NCBI GenBank assembly: GCA_903939115.1
Contig: CAJAFV010000007.1
Coordinates: forward strand, 1 to 40,294
Length of the DNA: 40,294 nt
DNA from: an uncultured Geobacteraceae bacterium
GTDB taxonomy: Bacteria; Desulfobacterota; Desulfuromonadia; Geobacterales; Pseudopelobacteraceae
Direction of reading: 5' to 3'
Below are positions 7,418 to 15,664 of this stretch, in pieces. The notes beneath the pieces were generated by a model. It was not told the DNA's origin and made no database searches. It saw only the letters and a list, made by a program, of their open reading frames with translations. The translations under genes and the position numbers were made by a program. Each line of letters begins with the position of its first letter. Position 1 is the stretch's first letter.

Positions 7418-9280
7418 TCAGGTTAAATTATTGAACTTAAATTCCATGTGGTAGGTATCCGTTTCCTGGGAATAAACCAATGGATGTCCCAGGTTCCGGT
7501 GGTAATTGAGCATGGCTATGTTGTCGGGAAGTATTTCCGAAAAAAAACCTGCGACACCTTGACTTTTGGCATGGCTTTCCAACTGCCCCAATAGATATCC
7601 AGCCAGGCCGATCCGGCGATGTTTTTCATGCACGACTACAGCGGTCTCTGCCAGATTGGTGCGTGGGTTTACTACATATCTGGCCACAGCGACTATTGAT
7701 TCTGAGTTATTCTCCGGTAAAAACACTGCCAAAGCCATCCGACTCCGGTAATCAACACACACAAGCTTTGCCGCTTCGAGATGTGCAAGCTGACTTTTCT
7801 GGCCAAAATAACGATTGTGAATGGTATCCGAATTGTGGCTGTAGAAAAACTCCTGGAGTGTCCTTTCATCTGTGGCTTTGAGTGGCCGTATTAACATTGT
7901 GATGCCGCCGAAAGGCTTGCTCTCCTCAAATTTTTTCGGATAATGATCCAGTGCCTGCCGCCAAACCTGCTCGTCTTCGTAAACGTAATGTTTCTGTTTC
8001 ACAAATTCCAGTAATTCCTGACGATAATCGGGGTGAGCTATGGAAATCAGTGCCAGGGCACGTTCTCTGATGGTCTTGCCATGGAGATAGGCAACTCCGT
8101 ATTCGGACACCACGTAATGGGCGTCCCCACGGCTGGTAACGACTCCGGAGCCGTCATCGATCCGATGCACTATTCTGCTGATTGCGCCATCTTTTGCAGT
8201 GCTTCTGATAGCAACAATCGGCTTGCCGCCACGGCTCATGGCGGCGCCACGGATAAAATCCACCTGACCGCCAATGCCGCTGTAAAACCGGTAACCGATG
8301 CTGTCAGCACATATCTGGCCGGTAAGGTCCACCTGGAGTGCCGAATTGATCGCCACTACTTTGTCATTACTGGAAATCACCCGGGGATCATTGACAAAGT
8401 CGGACGGATAAAATTCAATGTCGGCATTGCCGCCAACAAAATCATACAGTTTTTTGCTGCCGCAGACAAAGCTTGTGACTACCTTGCCGGGGTGGATATT
8501 TTTCAAACGATTGGTAATATTACCCCCCTCTATCAGAGGAATCAGGGCATCGCTGAACATCTCAGTATGTATGCCAAGATCGCGTTTGTCGGCAATGAAA
8601 TTTAAAACGGTACTTGGTATCGTACCGATACCCATTTGCAGGCAGCTACCGTTTTCCACAAGACGTGAAATTTGATAACCGATCTGCAGCTCAACCTCAT
8701 CAGGTTCCTGGGCAATAGACTCTAAGATCGGATGGTCAACTTCCACTAAAAAGTCGATATCTCTGATGTGCACGTATGTTTCACCAAACGTCTGCGGCAT
8801 CTGCCGGTTCACCTCGGCTATCACCAGTTTGGCGCGGTCCAGTGCGGCACGTTGAATATCCACGTTGATACCCATACTGCAGAAACCATGTTTATCCGGC
8901 GGCGATACCTGCAGTAACGCCGCCTGGTTACCACGCTGTCCGAAACGGATAAGTTCCGGAATCTCACTGAGAAAGATCGGGGTATAATCTGCACGCCCTT
9001 CGCATACCGCCTGCCGGATATTCTTACTTATGAAAAAGGAGTTGTGGCGTAAATGCCCTGAATTTTCGTCAGTTATATAATCAACTTCGCCAAGCGAAAG
9101 AAGCTGGATCAGCTCAACATCGTTGAATCTGAGTGCGTTCCTGCTCAGGGCGGCGACTAACTGCATCGGCACGGCGCATCCTGAGCCGATAAACACTCGC
9201 CAACCGGATTGAATGTGACGCACTGCTGCGTCTGCTGTTGTCAGCTTTTGTTGATATACGTCGGAAAGTTGCTTTTCCAT
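7418..9280 (-). CDS. Acetyl-CoA hydrolase/CoA-transferase fused to a C-terminal GNAT domain
   Basis: A protein of about 620 residues. Residues 1 to about 450 match the acetyl-CoA hydrolase/4-hydroxybutyrate CoA-transferase family: GIGTIPSTVL, then GIHTEMFSDALIPLIEGG carrying the expected catalytic glutamate, then GIGGQVDFIRGAAMSRGGKP. From about residue 460 there is a GNAT acetyltransferase domain (MLIRPLKATDERTLQEFF; VVHEKHRRIGLAGYLLGQLE, the acetyl-CoA loop). Such fusions are known in anaerobes, and the GNAT part may make the enzyme an acetylation sensor or regulator. The start at 9280 is preferred over 9313 because the family alignment begins there and GGTGA lies upstream. It diverges from the acyl-CoA synthetase gene, so the two likely serve the same acid-activation step. 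Confidence 0.85.
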   Translation of the reverse strand: MEKQLSDVYQQKLTTADAAVRHIQSGWRVFIGSGCAVPMQLVAALSRNALRFNDVELIQLLSLGEVDYITDENSGHLRHNSFFISKNIRQAVCEGRADYTPIFLSEIPELIRFGQRGNQAALLQVSPPDKHGFCSMGINVDIQRAALDRAKLVIAEVNRQMPQTFGETYVHIRDIDFLVEVDHPILESIAQEPDEVELQIGYQISRLVENGSCLQMGIGTIPSTVLNFIADKRDLGIHTEMFSDALIPLIEGGNITNRLKNIHPGKVVTSFVCGSKKLYDFVGGNADIEFYPSDFVNDPRVISSNDKVVAINSALQVDLTGQICADSIGYRFYSGIGGQVDFIRGAAMSRGGKPIVAIRSTAKDGAISRIVHRIDDGSGVVTSRGDAHYVVSEYGVAYLHGKTIRERALALISIAHPDYRQELLEFVKQKHYVYEDEQVWRQALDHYPKKFEESKPFGGITMLIRPLKATDERTLQEFFYSHNSDTIHNRYFGQKSQLAHLEAAKLVCVDYRSRMALAVFLPENNSESIVAVARYVVNPRTNLAETAVVVHEKHRRIGLAGYLLGQLESHAKSQGVAGFFSEILPDNIAMLNYHRNLGHPLVYSQETDTYHMEFKFNNLT

Positions 9281-9364
9281 ACATTCACCATAACAGTGGA
9301 GTTCACTTCTCAATTTAGACTTATAACAACTTTTATTTGATTAGTACCTTTTTTCTGTCACTTT

Positions 9365-9374
9365 TTGTCGACAA
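9365..9374. promoter_or_regulatory. Perfect palindrome TTGTCGACAA in the divergent promoter region
   Basis: A ten-base perfect palindrome between the divergent CoA-transferase and acyl-CoA synthetase genes. Close relatives (TTGTCCACAA at 30842-30851 and ATGTCCACAAT at 24030-24040) lie upstream of sigma-54 promoters elsewhere in this window. This makes it a candidate activator-binding site, though the motif is short and rests on three examples. Confidence 0.35.
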
Positions 9375-9395
9375 GAACCATTTTATTTTGTATAT

Positions 9396-9411
9396 TGGTA
9401 AATCAATACCA
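9396..9411. repeat. Dyad TGGTA-N6-TACCA in the divergent intergenic region
   Basis: A short inverted repeat in the 213-base gap between 9280 and 9494. It could be an operator controlling either divergent gene. Nothing in the sequence tells which protein might bind. Confidence 0.3.
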
Positions 9412-9441
9412 TAATACCGATTTATCCCGATCAACGACAAA

Positions 9442-9456
9442 AGCCACTTATATTGC
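9442..9456 (+). promoter_or_regulatory. Weak -24/-12-like sequence before the acyl-CoA synthetase
   Basis: AGCCACTTATATTGC matches the -12 TTGC and the CAC of the -24 element, but the usual GG at -24 is GC here. The distance to the ATG at 9494 fits a leader of about 25 bases. Since the GG is nearly invariant in real sites, this is offered only as a degenerate candidate. Confidence 0.25.
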
Positions 9457-9493
9457 TTTGATTTCAGAACTAAACAACCATAGGGGGTCAATC

Positions 9494-11059
9494 ATGCCTT
9501 ACAATCTGGATCTGCCCGAATCTTTCAACGCCGCTGACTACTTTGTTGATCGTAACATTCGTGAAGGAAGAGGTGATAAAATTGCCGTTCTTTGTGAAGG
9601 TCGGCAATTTACCTACAACCAGATACAGGAGGGCGTGAACCGTTTCGGCAACGCGTTACTGTCGCTTGACGTGCGCATGGAGGAAAGAGTCGCTCTGCTG
9701 CTGCTGGATACGGAAATCTACCCGCAGGCGTTCTTCGGGGCAATTAAAATCGGATCAGTTCCGGTCTGCCTGAATACGATGAATCGCTCACAGGACTTCC
9801 AGTTTTATCTGAACGACAGCCGGGCACGGGTGCTGGTGGTAGATGCGCAGCTTCTGGAACAGATTGAGCCGATACGTGGAAATCTTCGTTTTTTGAAACA
9901 TATCATCGTTGCCAACGGCAGCGCCCCTGATGGAGACTTGAGTCTGGCTGAGCTTGCCTCAACACAACCTACTCTGCTGGAGACCGCCCCGACCTGCCGC
10001 GACGATGCCTGTTTCTGGCTGTACAGTTCAGGTTCAACCGGTTCTCCGAAAGGGACGGTCCATCTGCAGCATGACATGGTATATTCAGCCAAGACCTATG
10101 GGGCCAAGATTCTTGCCATCAGCGAGAATGACGTATTCTTCTCCGCAGCTAAACTGTTCTTTGCCTATGGACTTGGAAACGGCCTCTACTTTCCTTTTGA
10201 TGTAGGTGCTACTGCCGTTTACCTGCCGCTGCGGCCAACACCGGCACACGTGTATGAAACTGTGCGCCGCCATAATCCGACCCTGTTCTTTGGTGTGCCG
10301 ACCCTGTATGGGCAGATGCTTGAGGAAGATGGGGCCATGGATGGCGTGAGACTATGCGTCTCCGCAGGAGAGGCCCTTCCGGCACCCTATCTTCATCGCT
10401 GGAAAGAGCGGTTTCAAATAGATATCCTCGACGGTATCGGCTCCACCGAAATGGCACACATTTTTATCTCTAACAGAGTAGGGGAAATTGTTCCCGGCAG
10501 TTCTGGAAAAATTGTGCCTGGTTACGAAGCCCGCATCGTTGATGAGAACATGCGCGATCTTCCTGTCGGTGAAATTGGTACACTGCTGGTCAAGGGGGAC
10601 AGTGCCACCGCCTTGTACTGGAATAAACATGAGAAAACCAGGCAGACGATAATGGGGTATTGGATAAATACCGGCGACAAATACACGTGCGACGAACATG
10701 GCTATTTCTGCTGTGCCGGACGCTCGGACGATATGCTCAAGGTGGGTGGTATATGGGTATCGCCAAACGAAGTTGAGTCCTGCCTGATCGAACACCCGGC
10801 GATTCTTGAATGCGCCGTAATAGGTGCGCCTGACGAAGAAAATCTTATAAAACCGATGGCCTTTGTCGTGCTCAATAAACAGCATTCACCATCAGAAGCG
10901 ATGGCAAATGAATTAAAAGAGTACGTGAAAACGCATCTGGCACTTTACAAATATCCTCGCTGGATACGTTTTATCGACGAACTCCCAAAAACCGCTACCG
11001 GAAAGATCAAGCGGTTTGAGTTGCGGGATCTGATAAAGAGCCAGACGAGTCCGCTGTGA
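9494..11059 (+). CDS. Benzoate-CoA-ligase-family acyl-CoA synthetase
   Basis: A 521-residue ATP-dependent acid:CoA ligase (ANL superfamily). The phosphate loop is YSSGSTGSPKGTVHLQHD, followed by KLFFAYGLGNGLYFPF, a stretch typical of benzoate- and 4-hydroxybenzoate-CoA ligases, then GIGSTEM, YWINTGDKY, and the hinge/catalytic region GRSDDMLKVGGIWVSPNEVE with the C-terminal lysine in LPKTATGKIKRFELRDL. Length fits the family. The start at 9494 is chosen over 9365 because AGGGGG precedes it and the homologous part begins PESFNAADYFVDRN. The substrate could be benzoate, a related aromatic acid or a short-chain acid. In context it may activate the acid produced by alcohol and aldehyde oxidation. 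Confidence 0.82.
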   Translation: MPYNLDLPESFNAADYFVDRNIREGRGDKIAVLCEGRQFTYNQIQEGVNRFGNALLSLDVRMEERVALLLLDTEIYPQAFFGAIKIGSVPVCLNTMNRSQDFQFYLNDSRARVLVVDAQLLEQIEPIRGNLRFLKHIIVANGSAPDGDLSLAELASTQPTLLETAPTCRDDACFWLYSSGSTGSPKGTVHLQHDMVYSAKTYGAKILAISENDVFFSAAKLFFAYGLGNGLYFPFDVGATAVYLPLRPTPAHVYETVRRHNPTLFFGVPTLYGQMLEEDGAMDGVRLCVSAGEALPAPYLHRWKERFQIDILDGIGSTEMAHIFISNRVGEIVPGSSGKIVPGYEARIVDENMRDLPVGEIGTLLVKGDSATALYWNKHEKTRQTIMGYWINTGDKYTCDEHGYFCCAGRSDDMLKVGGIWVSPNEVESCLIEHPAILECAVIGAPDEENLIKPMAFVVLNKQHSPSEAMANELKEYVKTHLALYKYPRWIRFIDELPKTATGKIKRFELRDLIKSQTSPL

Positions 11060-11086
11060 ACCGAACGAATGAGTTCCACTAAAAGT

Positions 11087-11113
11087 GGGGGCATCGAGCC
11101 CCCTCTTTTTTTT
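11087..11113 (+). terminator. Intrinsic terminator after the acyl-CoA synthetase
   Basis: GGGGGC pairs with GCCCCC around a five-base loop and is followed by TCTTTTTTTT. It ends the acyl-CoA synthetase transcript and lies before the NUDIX start at 11156. Confidence 0.85.
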
Positions 11114-11155
11114 GTGTTATGGCCACAAAAACATCTCATCTATGAAAGGCATCCG

Positions 11156-11650
11156 ATGCCCGAAATAAATTCATGCTGTTCATATTGCGGCACACACTAT
11201 CCGGCAGGAGAACCCTGGCCGAAGGCCTGTAAGCACTGCGGCAACACAAATTATTTGAACCCGATACCGGTTGTAGTACTGCTTGTGCCGGTGGGTGAAG
11301 GGCTGGTGGTGGCCAGAAGAAATATCGAGCCGCAAAAAGGGACACTGGTGCTGCCGGGAGGGTACCTGGATCTTGGCGAGACCTGGCAGGAGGGTGCTGC
11401 GCGGGAACTGCTTGAGGAGACCGGCATACAGGTTGCTCCGGATGAGATAACTCTGTACGACGTTTCAAACGGGTTGGACAACACACTGGTCATCAGCGGT
11501 CTGGCGGTACAGCAGCCGCGAAGCTGCATGAAACCGTTTTCGTCATCAGAGACACAAGAGATTGACCTGATCGAAGAACCTATCGAACTCGGATTTCCGC
11601 TGCATAATCTGCTGGTGCGAAGATACTTTGCGGACTCTTGTCCTTTATGA
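11156..11650 (+). CDS. NUDIX hydrolase with N-terminal zinc ribbon
   Basis: A 164-residue NUDIX pyrophosphohydrolase. An N-terminal zinc ribbon (CSYCGTHYPAGEPWPKACKH then CGN) precedes the NUDIX box GGYLDLGETWQEGAARELLE followed by ETGIQ, which keeps the metal-binding REXXEE glutamates. The ATG at 11156 is preceded by AAAGG; an earlier ATG at 11069 would place the terminator inside the gene. Substrate is probably a nucleotide diphosphate derivative such as an ADP-ribose or NADH type compound, not resolved from sequence. Its stop overlaps the MFS start. Confidence 0.85.
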   Translation: MPEINSCCSYCGTHYPAGEPWPKACKHCGNTNYLNPIPVVVLLVPVGEGLVVARRNIEPQKGTLVLPGGYLDLGETWQEGAARELLEETGIQVAPDEITLYDVSNGLDNTLVISGLAVQQPRSCMKPFSSSETQEIDLIEEPIELGFPLHNLLVRRYFADSCPL

Positions 11651-12831
11651 AAACCACCCACTCCAACATAACCAAGCTCTACGCCTTTTCCTTCCTGCAG
11701 ATGACCCTCTTCCCAATGGCGATAATCACCCTGTTCTGGAAGGATCACATCGGGCTTTCGCTGACGCAGATCCTGCTGTTGCAGGGGATACTCTCGGTCT
11801 CGATGGTGGTGATGGAATATCCGAGCGGCTACGTCAGTGACCGGATAGGCTATCGCGTTTCCCTCACCCTCGCCTCTCTGCTCGGCATGGTTGGCTGGGC
11901 GATCTATACCGTGGCGACAACCTTCGCACATGTCATGGTTGCCGAGATCCTGCTCGGCACCTCCCTGGCCTTCATCAGCGGCTCGGACAGTGCCCTGCTC
12001 TACGAGACCCTCAAACAGGAAGGTTCGGAAATCCTCTACGAGCGCCATCAGGGGCGCATGGGCGGCTATGCCCAGGGTGGAGAGGCGCTTGGGGCGGTTT
12101 TTGCCGGCATGCTCTACGCGTATGCGCCACTGCTACCGTTTTTCCTGCAGATCGGCGTCTGGCTCATGGCACTCCTGCTCACCCGTTCCATGGTAGAACC
12201 GCCGAGGGAAATAGCAAAATACTCGGGGCATCTCGCAGAGGCGTGGCGTACCGCACGTTACGCCTTCGTGGAGAACAAGGGGTTGCGTTACACGATTCTG
12301 CTTAATTCGGCATTGGGAATCGCCTCGTTTTATCCGGTCTGGCTGATCCAGCCGTATATGCAGTACGCAGGGGTACCGCTGACCTGGTTCGGTCCGGTCT
12401 GGTGCGGCGCCAATCTGACCGTTGCCTTTTTCTCACTGACCAGTCACCGCGCCAATGCCTTTCTGGGTGAACGGCTCATGGTGCTGCTGTTTCTAATCCT
12501 GATCGCTGTCGGTTATGCGGGATTGGGGACCATCGGCGGGATGTGGGGTTTTTTGTTTTATTACCTGCTGACGAGCATGAGAGGGTTACGGGGACCGATG
12601 ATGCTCAATCTCACCCAGAAGGAGTGTCCGTCTGCCAACCGGGCGGGCATTCTGTCGCTCCAGTCGCTCTGCTTCCGGGTGCTGTTCGTCTGCACCGGGC
12701 CGCTTGTGGGGATGCTGGCCGACCGGGGCGGAGTCAGACAGGCATTCCAGTCTCTACTGGTTGGATTTATTGTCGTATTGCCTCCGCTCGCCTTCCTCTT
12801 TTTCCAGAGCCTTCCGAAAGGTAAGCAGTGA
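11647..12831 (+). CDS. Major facilitator superfamily transporter
   Basis: A membrane protein of about 394 residues with roughly 10 to 12 hydrophobic segments. The loop YPSGYVSDRIGYRVSL between segments 2 and 3 matches the MFS GxxxDRxGRR signature, and the second half has a comparable GMLADRGGVRQAF loop. It starts at an ATG at 11647 that overlaps the NUDIX stop, so the pair is probably cotranslated. Substrate is unknown. It might be an exporter for a metabolite or drug; nothing here ties it to the alcohol genes. Confidence 0.85.
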   Translation: MKTTHSNITKLYAFSFLQMTLFPMAIITLFWKDHIGLSLTQILLLQGILSVSMVVMEYPSGYVSDRIGYRVSLTLASLLGMVGWAIYTVATTFAHVMVAEILLGTSLAFISGSDSALLYETLKQEGSEILYERHQGRMGGYAQGGEALGAVFAGMLYAYAPLLPFFLQIGVWLMALLLTRSMVEPPREIAKYSGHLAEAWRTARYAFVENKGLRYTILLNSALGIASFYPVWLIQPYMQYAGVPLTWFGPVWCGANLTVAFFSLTSHRANAFLGERLMVLLFLILIAVGYAGLGTIGGMWGFLFYYLLTSMRGLRGPMMLNLTQKECPSANRAGILSLQSLCFRVLFVCTGPLVGMLADRGGVRQAFQSLLVGFIVVLPPLAFLFFQSLPKGKQ

Positions 12832-12898
12832 ATATAATTTTATTTTTCACTAATTACCATTAATAGTATAACGTACACATATTCTGTGGGATTTGAAC

Positions 12899-12925
12899 CG
12901 GGAGAGGACACGACAGACTCTCCCG
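12899..12925. repeat. Hairpin upstream of the chemoreceptor gene
   Basis: CGGGAGAG (12899-12906) and CTCTCCCG (12918-12925) form a perfect eight-base stem with an 11-base loop. A wider AACCGG/CCGGTT pairing encloses it. No T-run follows. It may be the end of the MFS transcript or structure in the chemoreceptor leader; no promoter was clear enough to call in this 150-base gap. Confidence 0.45.
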
Positions 12926-12981
12926 AGGATGCCGTCCGGTTACCAGTATTCTCATAACGAAAAGCATTTGGAGCTCAAGCC

Positions 12982-14775
12982 ATGAAAGTCAGAAAAACAC
13001 TCATCATCAGCTTCTCCAGCATCGTTGCCGCCGTCATCCTGACCGCTCTATTGAGTTTTGCCCTGAGGGTTGCGAACAAGGAACTGCAATCGCATCAGCA
13101 GAACCGGTATGTCTCATACCTTCTCGCGGACGAACTCAGGCAAAGCTCGGACGACCTCACTCGCCTGGGACGTACCTACGTTCTTACCGGTGACGAGAAG
13201 TATGAGAAGATGTACTTCGATATACTTGATATCCGGAACGGCAAGAAACCCCGGCCTCAGCACTACGATCGCATCTATTGGGATCTTGTTATGAACTACG
13301 GAGATAAACCGCAACCGGATTCGAGCGAGTCGGTCTCCCTGCAGGAGCTTATGAAGCGGGCCGGCTTCACGGATGCAGAGTTTGCCAAGCTTACCGAGGC
13401 GCAGAAGAACTCTGACGGACTCGTGAAGGCAGAGACAATTGCGATGAATATGGTCAAAGGGCTCTACGACGACGGCACGGGCAACTTTACAAAGAAGGGA
13501 GAGCCCGATTTGGAGGGTGCCTGGAAGCTTACGCACAACCAGGACTACCACACGTTCAAAGCCTCTATTATGAAACCGATCAGCGAATTTCAGGTCATTC
13601 TTGACGAGCGTACCGGAAAGGATGTAGAGCAGTCGCTGAAGAGCTCAAACAGAATTTTCCTGGCAATACAAATTACCCTTTTGGGGATTATTGCCCTGAG
13701 TATCTTGATAGGCGTATTCGTAACCCGCGCTATTTTCCGCGAAGTAGGCGGAGAACCTTCGGACATTTCGGCTATGGCGAACAGGATATGCATGGGCGAT
13801 TTGACGATGCCGGTTGAATCGGCACAACAGCAAGATACCGGTGTTTATGCCGCCATGAAAGCCATGATCGAAAAACTGAGGCAGGTCGTCGGTGAAGTCA
13901 TGTCTACTGCTGACAACGTCGCCACCGGGAGCCGGGAGCTTTCGTCATCAGCCATGCAGATGTCGCAGGGCGCAACAGAACAAGCCGCCAGTGTTGAAGA
14001 AATCTCGTCAAGCATTGAAGAGATGGCCTCCAGCATCCGCCAGAATTCCTATAACGCCATGCAGACCGAAAAAATATCCAACAAGAGTTCTTCCGATGCC
14101 ATAGAAGGGGGCAAGGCCGTTATAGAGACGGTTGCCGCCATGAAAGAGATTGCCATCAAGATCTCGATCATAGAAGAGATTGCACGCCAGACTAACCTGT
14201 TGGCACTTAACGCCGCGATCGAAGCGGCCCGAGCCGGCGAGCACGGCAAAGGTTTTGCGGTAGTCGCCTCGGAAGTCCGTAAGCTGGCCGAGCGCAGCCA
14301 AACGGCAGCCGCAGAAATATCAAGCCTTTCCAGCCGCAGTGTGGCGATTGCCGAACAGGCGGGCGACATGCTGACCCGAATAGTACCGGATATTCAAAAA
14401 ACATCTGAACTGGTTCAGGAAATTACCGCCTCCAGCAAAGAGCAGGACACCGGCGCCGATCAGATCAACAAGGCCATTCAACAGCTGGACCAGGTCATTC
14501 AGCAAAATGCCAGTGCATCGGAAGAGATGGCCTCCACATCAGAAGAGCTTTCCAGTCAGGCAGAGCTGCTGCAGCACTCCATCAGCTTCTTCACTATCGA
14601 CGGCCAGAAGCACCATTCCATGATTGCAGGCAGCCGTAAGCCCGCCAAAAAAATACCGACAGCAGACGCTAAAACTGCAGCAGCACTGACCAAGGGCGTT
14701 TCCAGCGGTGGCATACATCTTCAACTTGGAACTGCCGGACCGGATCATCTCGATGATGAGTTTGAAAAGTTTTAA
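12982..14775 (+). CDS. Methyl-accepting chemotaxis protein
   Basis: A 597-residue chemoreceptor. The first membrane helix is at about residues 7-29. A periplasmic domain of about 200 residues (helical, with [18 protein letters not shown]) follows, the second helix is at about 228-252 ([20 protein letters not shown]), then a HAMP linker ([20 protein letters not shown]) and a long coiled-coil signalling domain with the conserved tip [20 protein letters not shown] followed by [15 protein letters not shown]. The C-terminus ends DDEFEKF. A GGAG site lies 12 bases before the ATG. The ligand is unknown; location beside alcohol/aldehyde genes makes a related attractant possible. Confidence 0.93.
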   Translation: MKVRKTLIISFSSIVAAVILTALLSFALRVANKELQSHQQNRYVSYLLADELRQSSDDLTRLGRTYVLTGDEKYEKMYFDILDIRNGKKPRPQHYDRIYWDLVMNYGDKPQPDSSESVSLQELMKRAGFTDAEFAKLTEAQKNSDGLVKAETIAMNMVKGLYDDGTGNFTKKGEPDLEGAWKLTHNQDYHTFKASIMKPISEFQVILDERTGKDVEQSLKSSNRIFLAIQITLLGIIALSILIGVFVTRAIFREVGGEPSDISAMANRICMGDLTMPVESAQQQDTGVYAAMKAMIEKLRQVVGEVMSTADNVATGSRELSSSAMQMSQGATEQAASVEEISSSIEEMASSIRQNSYNAMQTEKISNKSSSDAIEGGKAVIETVAAMKEIAIKISIIEEIARQTNLLALNAAIEAARAGEHGKGFAVVASEVRKLAERSQTAAAEISSLSSRSVAIAEQAGDMLTRIVPDIQKTSELVQEITASSKEQDTGADQINKAIQQLDQVIQQNASASEEMASTSEELSSQAELLQHSISFFTIDGQKHHSMIAGSRKPAKKIPTADAKTAAALTKGVSSGGIHLQLGTAGPDHLDDEFEKF

Positions 14776-14780
14776 ATACG

Positions 14781-15659
14781 TTACGCCGGGGTCTCAACGT
14801 CTATGCAGAAGGTGTCAATAATCCTGCGGGCAATACTTCGTATCGGCGGAAGCGTGGGAAGCTGAGAGATCGGGAACCAGCGGGCATCTTCGAGTTCAGT
14901 ATAATCCACGCTCAGCTCACCGCCGGCGTATTGTGCGACAAAGCCTACCATTATCTGTGATGGAAAGGGCCAGCTCTGGCTCCCCACGTAGGTAATATCA
15001 GTAATATCTATACCTGTTTCTTCTTTCACCTCGCGTGCCGCACACTCTTCCAACGACTCTCCCAAACCAAGAAAACCGGCAGCTAAACTGTATCGACCCG
15101 CCGGCCACTGGGCATTTCTGACCAGCAACACCTCATCGTCACGCCTGACCAGAACTATTGCGCATGGTGAAATTTTGGGGAATTGTTTCGCTGTGCAGGC
15201 AGAGCATTGCCTGCCCCATTCCCGGGAGAACGGGAGAGTTTTGGCACCGCAGACGGAACAGAAGCAACTCTGCTGTTCCCAATGAAGAATCTGCCTGGCA
15301 AGACCACCGATACCAAGCGTGGTATTATCGACTGTCTGTATCACGGCGTTGAGCGCCTCAGCAATAAAGGGATGCCGGACGGGGCACTCTTTGTCTACCG
15401 AGAAAATGCGCAGCGGTTTTCCGAACCACTCACCAATGGTAAGAATAGTCTCAGGCGGTTCCAGCCATTCCGGAAGAGCCCCGAAAGGAAGGGTTGGCGA
15501 GCCGTTTCCGGGTTGTAAAAACAGCGCGCTGCCCTGAATTATCACCCAATATCCCGGCTCAAGAGGATGAGGCGTGTACTGCGGATTTTCCGCTACATAC
15601 TGATTTTTTATGAACGAGTGATTAAAAGGGATGTTGATGAGGTCAGGGTAGTCGGACAT
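14781..15659 (-). CDS. nudC: NADH pyrophosphatase NudC
   Basis: A 292-residue NUDIX enzyme of the NudC group, which cleaves NAD(H) to NMN(H) and AMP and also removes NAD caps from RNA. A four-cysteine zinc ribbon (CFCSVCGAKTLPFSREWGRQ then CSAC) lies in the middle, followed by the NUDIX box GFLGLGESLEECAAREVKEE and the NudC-specific motif SQSWPFPSQIM. The ribosome site GGAGAGTAAAGACA lies in the end of the kinase gene. It is the last gene of the 22162-14781 run and is convergent with the chemoreceptor. Confidence 0.93.
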   Translation of the reverse strand: MSDYPDLINIPFNHSFIKNQYVAENPQYTPHPLEPGYWVIIQGSALFLQPGNGSPTLPFGALPEWLEPPETILTIGEWFGKPLRIFSVDKECPVRHPFIAEALNAVIQTVDNTTLGIGGLARQILHWEQQSCFCSVCGAKTLPFSREWGRQCSACTAKQFPKISPCAIVLVRRDDEVLLVRNAQWPAGRYSLAAGFLGLGESLEECAAREVKEETGIDITDITYVGSQSWPFPSQIMVGFVAQYAGGELSVDYTELEDARWFPISQLPTLPPIRSIARRIIDTFCIDVETPA

Positions 15660-15664
15660 TGTCT

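Noticed and set aside
11251..12048. 265-residue open frame on the minus strand
   Set aside because: It spans the NUDIX and MFS genes in antisense and shows only low-complexity composition.
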